Assembly (NCBI GenBank): GCA_964444305.1
Contig: CAYUGQ010000104.1
Coordinates: forward strand, 1 to 9,369
DNA: 9,369 nt
Origin: JAKFFN01 sp964444305
Lineage (GTDB): Bacteria > Sumerlaeota > Sumerlaeia > Sumerlaeales > Sumerlaeaceae
Direction of reading: 5' to 3'
Numbering within the stretch: position 1 is the first letter of the stretch; the number at the start of each line of letters is the position of its first letter. This document shows, one piece after another, positions 7,622 through 9,369 of the stretch. The translations under genes were made by a program, and so were the position numbers. The notes beneath the pieces are model-generated. The model was not told the origin of the DNA. It saw only the letters and a program-made list of their open reading frames with translations, and did no database searches.

Positions 7622-8953
7622 CTAATCTTCATCTTCCTCATTTCTCCTGTCCAACCGCCTAACCCTCAAATACCGCGCCGCCCCATACCAGAGTATTCCA
7701 ACAGCAATCATTACACCGGCCGAAATCCAAGCCCTTTTATCAATAAAGAAAACCAGGAACAAACACGACGCGAGCCCCGCCCAGGATATCCATCGCGGGA
7801 AGATTCGATCACCAGCCGGCACGGCCAGGGCTGCTGCATTGGTTATGGCGTAATACAGCAGAACGGTAAGAGCGCTGAAGCTCCACGTGGCTTTCACGCT
7901 TCCCACTAATGTCAGCAGAGAAATTCCAAGCCCCACGGCCAAGACAGCAACCGTCGGAGTTCGCTGACTTTTGTCCAGCTTGGCAAAAGCAACAGGTAGA
8001 TCAGAACGTCGCCCCATAGCCAGCGCAACCCGTGAAAGACCCAGAACCAAATTCAGGAGCACGCTCAACATCGCAGTAGCCGCCCCGAACGCAATCAGGC
8101 CGGACAGATACGGCAAATTAAAAGAACCGGCAGCCAGCGACAGCGGAGCTGCTTTGCCATCCGTTGCCTCATGCAGAAATCCTGCACCCACCGTAGCGAT
8201 ACCCGTTACAGCCACAGCAAAATAGATAGCGCCCGAGACAAACAAGGTCAGGATAATCGCCTTCGGTATAACTCTCCGCGGCTCCGCCACCTCCTCAGCC
8301 AGCGTGGCAATGCGGCCATAGCCTGTATAGGCCACGAACATCAAAGCAGTTGCTTCAAACAGGTTAACAGCGACATCCGAAAAGCTCTCACCCTTGAAGA
8401 ATTGCTCCGAAACCACTGCCCGGCTGGAACTAAACCAGGCATAAGCCCCTCCCGCCACAAAACCGACAAGAGCCACCAGCGTGACAGACACGATCAGAGT
8501 ATTAACCAGACTCGTCCGATGAGCACCCATCAGAACGACACCCGTTAACAACAGAACAACAACAAAAGCCACCCCTGCCGGGGCAACCCCATCCATGCCG
8601 ACCGCCGTTAAGCCATACCCCGCAAAGCCCAACGCCGCCGTCGCAGCAGAAGCCGACTTCGCCAGCAGGAAAACCCACCCGGCCAAAAAGCCCCACAGAG
8701 GCGTCAGAAAATGGTAACCATACTCATAAGTACCCCCACTAACAGCATGAGTCGCCGCAAGCTGAGCAGACGAAAGAGCATTAAAAGCCGCAACAAACGC
8801 CGCCAACCCAACCGCCACAACAACCGCCGGCCCAGAAACCCCCGCAGCGATACCAATACTCACAAAAATCCCCGTCCCCAGTATCGACCCCAAACCCATC
8901 CACACCGCATCCCGAAACCTCAAATCCCTGCGCAACTCAGCGCCCATTGCCAC
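7622..8953 (-). CDS. APC-superfamily amino-acid permease
   Basis: This 443-residue product is an inner-membrane transporter with about twelve hydrophobic segments, the usual size and topology for the amino acid-polyamine-organocation superfamily. The first helix carries the glycine-rich unwound substrate-binding motif GSILGTGIF (22-30). AVSGGTYEYGYHF (70-82) is the conserved segment before helix 3, and ATLAEEVAEPRRVIPKAI (216-233) is the typical cytoplasmic-loop signature (E-E...P-R-R-x-I-P-x-A-I). The C-terminus is basic then acidic (RRLDRRNEEDED). It most likely imports or exchanges amino acids by proton coupling; the exact substrate cannot be read from sequence. GTG 8953 is chosen over ATG 8947 because GGAGGAG lies eight bases before GTG. 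The C-excess of the given strand is very strong here. The exported-protein gene follows 36 nt downstream. Confidence 0.92.
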   Translation of the reverse strand: MAMGAELRRDLRFRDAVWMGLGSILGTGIFVSIGIAAGVSGPAVVVAVGLAAFVAAFNALSSAQLAATHAVSGGTYEYGYHFLTPLWGFLAGWVFLLAKSASAATAALGFAGYGLTAVGMDGVAPAGVAFVVVLLLTGVVLMGAHRTSLVNTLIVSVTLVALVGFVAGGAYAWFSSSRAVVSEQFFKGESFSDVAVNLFEATALMFVAYTGYGRIATLAEEVAEPRRVIPKAIILTLFVSGAIYFAVAVTGIATVGAGFLHEATDGKAAPLSLAAGSFNLPYLSGLIAFGAATAMLSVLLNLVLGLSRVALAMGRRSDLPVAFAKLDKSQRTPTVAVLAVGLGISLLTLVGSVKATWSFSALTVLLYYAITNAAALAVPAGDRIFPRWISWAGLASCLFLVFFIDKRAWISAGVMIAVGILWYGAARYLRVRRLDRRNEEDED

Positions 8954-8961
8954 TTTATCTT

Positions 8962-8968
8962 CTCCTCC
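8962..8968 (-). promoter_or_regulatory. Ribosome binding site of the permease gene
   Basis: GGAGGAG on the minus strand lies eight bases before GTG 8953 and fourteen before ATG 8947. The spacing favours the GTG start. Confidence 0.75.
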
Positions 8969-9139
8969 AGCTTAAATCACACGCGCCAACAGCAAACCAA
9001 AACCACTCGCGCCCTCACCGCCCGACTGACAGCTCCCGTTAACAGCCCGCTTAAACAGCTAAAAAATCTTGCTAAGCGTTGACCCATCTACTACTGCAGG
9101 CAAGTGTCGATTATATTAAATCGTAACAGGGACGACCTG
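8969..9139. promoter_or_regulatory. Divergent spacer between permease and lipoprotein genes
   Basis: The spacer must hold promoters for both flanking genes. The AT-rich core at 9108-9123 is an imperfect palindrome (CGATT, six bases, AATCG). It contains TATATT (9112-9117) on the plus strand and TATAAT (9115-9110) on the minus strand, so -10-like elements for the two directions overlap. I could not find a good -35 at 16-18 bp for either. AGGGA (9128-9132), seven bases before ATG 9140, is the probable ribosome site of the lipoprotein gene. Confidence 0.4.
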
Positions 9140-9369
9140 ATGAGTCGAACTATAATAACTACGGGAATCGCCCTTGCCGTTAGTGTATTCATCTTCACCG
9201 GCTGCAACGACGCACCACCAGAAGGCATTGGGCGGCTTACGCAAAACAAAAGCGCCCGGCAGAACGATGTCGCCCGTGCCCTGGCCCTAAATCTATGGAA
9301 GTTTGAGTATACACTGCCCCCCGGCAAATACGATACCGATGTGTGGCTGGAACAACTGGACGCAGAAAC
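9140..9369 (+). CDS. Lipoprotein of unknown function (partial, 3' end outside window)
   Basis: The frame is open from ATG 9140 to the window edge (76 codons plus two bases), with AGGGA seven bases upstream. Residues 1-21 form a lipoprotein signal peptide: basic R3, a hydrophobic core, and the lipobox FTGC with the lipidated cysteine at C22. F at -3 is slightly off the usual L/V/I. After the +2/+3 residues N-D, the mature part is polar and reads KFEYTLPPGKYDTDVWLEQL near the edge, which looks like the start of a beta-rich domain I cannot name. Asp close to the lipidated cysteine is known in enterobacteria to favour inner-membrane retention, mainly at +2, so location here is open. It is divergent from the permease gene, and its composition is balanced like the exported-protein gene. 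Confidence 0.72.
   Translation, partial: MSRTIITTGIALAVSVFIFTGCNDAPPEGIGRLTQNKSARQNDVARALALNLWKFEYTLPPGKYDTDVWLEQLDAE

Noticed and set aside
8711..9082. 123-codon plus-strand frame opposite the permease start
   Set aside because: Low-complexity N/R/T/P composition, antisense to the permease N-terminus and its ribosome site.

Overview
The window looks like a bacterial chromosome segment of roughly 55% GC. Its combination of genes (a Hanks-type Ser/Thr kinase, a DUF2723 membrane protein with TPRs, a GspE/PilB ATPase and a lipoprotein) would fit a member of the PVC group such as Kiritimatiellota or a relative. No rRNA or other marker gene is present, so the placement is a guess. I see no tRNA, rRNA, CRISPR array, transposase or phage gene.

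Layout: (i) 1-1946, minus strand, the N-terminal 648 codons of a DUF2723/GT117-type polytopic membrane protein with C-terminal TPR-like helices, running off the left edge. (ii) 2127-2765, minus, a PD-(D/E)XK nuclease-like protein of unknown role. (iii) 2815-4821, minus, a complete GspE/PilB-type secretion or pilus-extension ATPase. (iv) A 234-bp divergent control region holding a perfect 7-bp dyad. (v) 5056-6663, plus, a membrane-anchored Ser/Thr kinase whose extracytoplasmic domain ends in a segment resembling the type II secretion major pseudopilin GspG. (vi) 6842-7585, minus, a small exported protein of unknown function, 36 nt downstream of (vii) 7622-8953, minus, an APC-family amino-acid permease. 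(viii) 9140-9369, plus, the start of a lipoprotein running off the right edge.

The centre of interest is the divergent pair (iii)/(v). A cytoplasmic ATPase that powers pseudopilus or pilus assembly shares a promoter region with a transmembrane kinase that appears to carry a pseudopilin-like sensor domain. This suggests, without proving, a phospho-signalling module attached to a type II secretion or type IV pilus machine. The nuclease-like gene lies 49 nt downstream of the ATPase gene and may be co-transcribed with it.

Base composition is mosaic. Genes iii, v and vii have a strong C-over-G excess on the given strand whichever strand is coding, suggesting a replication-strand bias. Genes i, vi and viii are nearly balanced and may have a different history.
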